From Bacteroidales bacterium UBA4318 (GTDB lineage: Bacteria > Bacteroidota > Bacteroidia > Bacteroidales > UBA932): a stretch of DNA of 5,598 bases. The translations under genes were made by a program, and so were the position numbers. The stretch spans positions 1 to 5,598 of the forward strand of contig DGUE01000071.1 of assembly GCA_002393895.1 (NCBI GenBank). Reading direction: 5' to 3'. Positions 5,004-5,598 of the stretch are shown piece after piece. The notes beneath the pieces were generated by a model, which saw only the letters and a program-made list of their open reading frames with translations, had not been told where the DNA came from and ran no database searches. The first letter of the stretch is position 1, and each line of letters begins with the position of its first letter.

Positions 5004-5598
5004 TGAGTATCTTTGCGGTAAGCTCAATCAGCAGTTGGTCCGGCGGGAGCGCGGCGCCGTCTCCACCCTTGCCCTGATAGTCGAAATCGCAGAGCATGGA
5101 GATTATGCTCATGACGGATGGCAGAGGGTAATTGCGCACGGCAGCATCGTATTCACGCAGGAAAAATGGGCTTACGCCCAGGATAGCAGCGCGCTCCTGC
5201 TGCCCCATGCCGGGCTTCTGCTTTAGCGCTGCTTCATATTTCAGGATGCGGTAGAAGTGCGTGTACAGGGCACTTACCGCCATAGGCATGGCAAATTTTG
5301 CTGCTGTGCCGATGTGGGTTGCTATTTTGATCGCCTTGGCGGAATTCTTCAGGGAGAGCTCTCTCGTGAGTTCGAAGACGCTGAACTGGCGGGAGATGCC
5401 GACATTCTTCTCAACGTCTTCTGTGCGGACCTGGGTGCATCCCTCGGGAAGGTTTCTCAGAAGTTTTTCGGTTTCGGCCACCACTACAGACAGGTCGGTG
5501 CCTGCAGACTCCCCGAGCAGGGCGGCTGCCTGAGGCTCTATCTGAAGGCCCCTGCCGGAATAGTAGGAACTGATCCAGCCGGTGATCTCATAATCCCT
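4996..5598 (-). CDS. holA: DNA polymerase III subunit delta, C-terminal part (cut by window edge)
   Basis: HolA is the clamp-loader subunit that opens the beta sliding clamp during replication. The frame runs open to base 5598; the 200 visible residues are the C-terminal 60% of a protein usually about 340 long, so the AAA+-like N-terminal domain and the clamp-binding tip are outside. The visible part begins RDYEITGWISSYYSGRGLQI and continues EPQAAALLGESAGTDLS then ETEKLL, the standard delta pattern linking domains II and III. VRTEDVEKNVGISRQFSVFEL follows, with the all-helical collar domain (about KAIKIA to the C-terminus, including ERAAILGVSPFFLREYDAAVRNY). The GTG at 5484 is an internal valine, not the start. 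The TGA stop overlaps the next gene by 8 bases. It is the first gene of the visible operon. Confidence 0.93.
   Translation of the reverse strand, partial: RDYEITGWISSYYSGRGLQIEPQAAALLGESAGTDLSVVVAETEKLLRNLPEGCTQVRTEDVEKNVGISRQFSVFELTRELSLKNSAKAIKIATHIGTAAKFAMPMAVSALYTHFYRILKYEAALKQKPGMGQQERAAILGVSPFFLREYDAAVRNYPLPSVMSIISMLCDFDYQGKGGDGAALPPDQLLIELTAKILNA

Noticed and set aside
5004..5027. TTG at 5027 as the start of the HsdR-N-like gene
   Set aside because: It adds only eight residues (LSLPQRYS) with a rarer start codon and lengthens the overlap with holA; the ATG at 5001-5003 fits better.

Overview
The window looks like a chromosomal housekeeping segment from a member of the Bacteroidota, most likely a gut-type Bacteroidales. 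By eye the base composition is about half G+C. The evidence is the gene set and order (tyrosine recombinase, short ribosome hibernation factor, then a tRNA; holA next to a small HsdR-N-like protein), and two matches to the Bacteroidetes -7 promoter box TAnnTTTG, one 11 bases before the tRNA and one just before the HAD gene. The species cannot be named from this sequence.

Layout. Bases 2-1012 (+ strand) carry most of a serpin, a suicide protease inhibitor, whose N-terminus lies left of the window. Everything else is on the minus strand. Reading in the direction of transcription from the right edge: the C-terminal 200 residues of DNA polymerase III delta (holA, cut by the edge), a 138-residue protein with a PD-(D/E)XK nuclease-like HsdR N-terminal domain, a 476-residue CCA-adding/poly(A) polymerase-family nucleotidyltransferase with an HD domain, a 324-residue XerC/D-type tyrosine recombinase, and a 98-residue short HPF/RaiA ribosome hibernation factor. 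All four gene junctions overlap, by 8, 13, 10 and 17 bases, so this is almost certainly one translationally coupled operon. Then come tRNA-Ser(GGA), a perfect 16-bp hairpin, and a HAD-superfamily phosphatase gene with its own promoter-like box. The HAD gene is convergent with the serpin, with 33 bases between their stop codons.

How the genes relate. The operon combines replication (clamp loader delta), chromosome dimer resolution (Xer), tRNA 3'-end maturation (CCA enzyme) and ribosome storage (HPF). The tRNA-Ser directly downstream does not encode its CCA end, so it depends on the kind of enzyme encoded about 1.3 kb upstream. The serpin and the HAD phosphatase have no evident functional tie to this operon.

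Novelty. I see no CRISPR array, insertion sequence, toxin-antitoxin pair or complete defence system. The points most worth a second look are the stand-alone HsdR-N-like protein of unknown role, the serpin reactive loop, the perfect hairpin just after the tRNA, and an imperfect tandem duplication around the HAD promoter. No gap longer than 300 bases lacks a gene; the largest, between the HAD start and the tRNA, is 113 bases.
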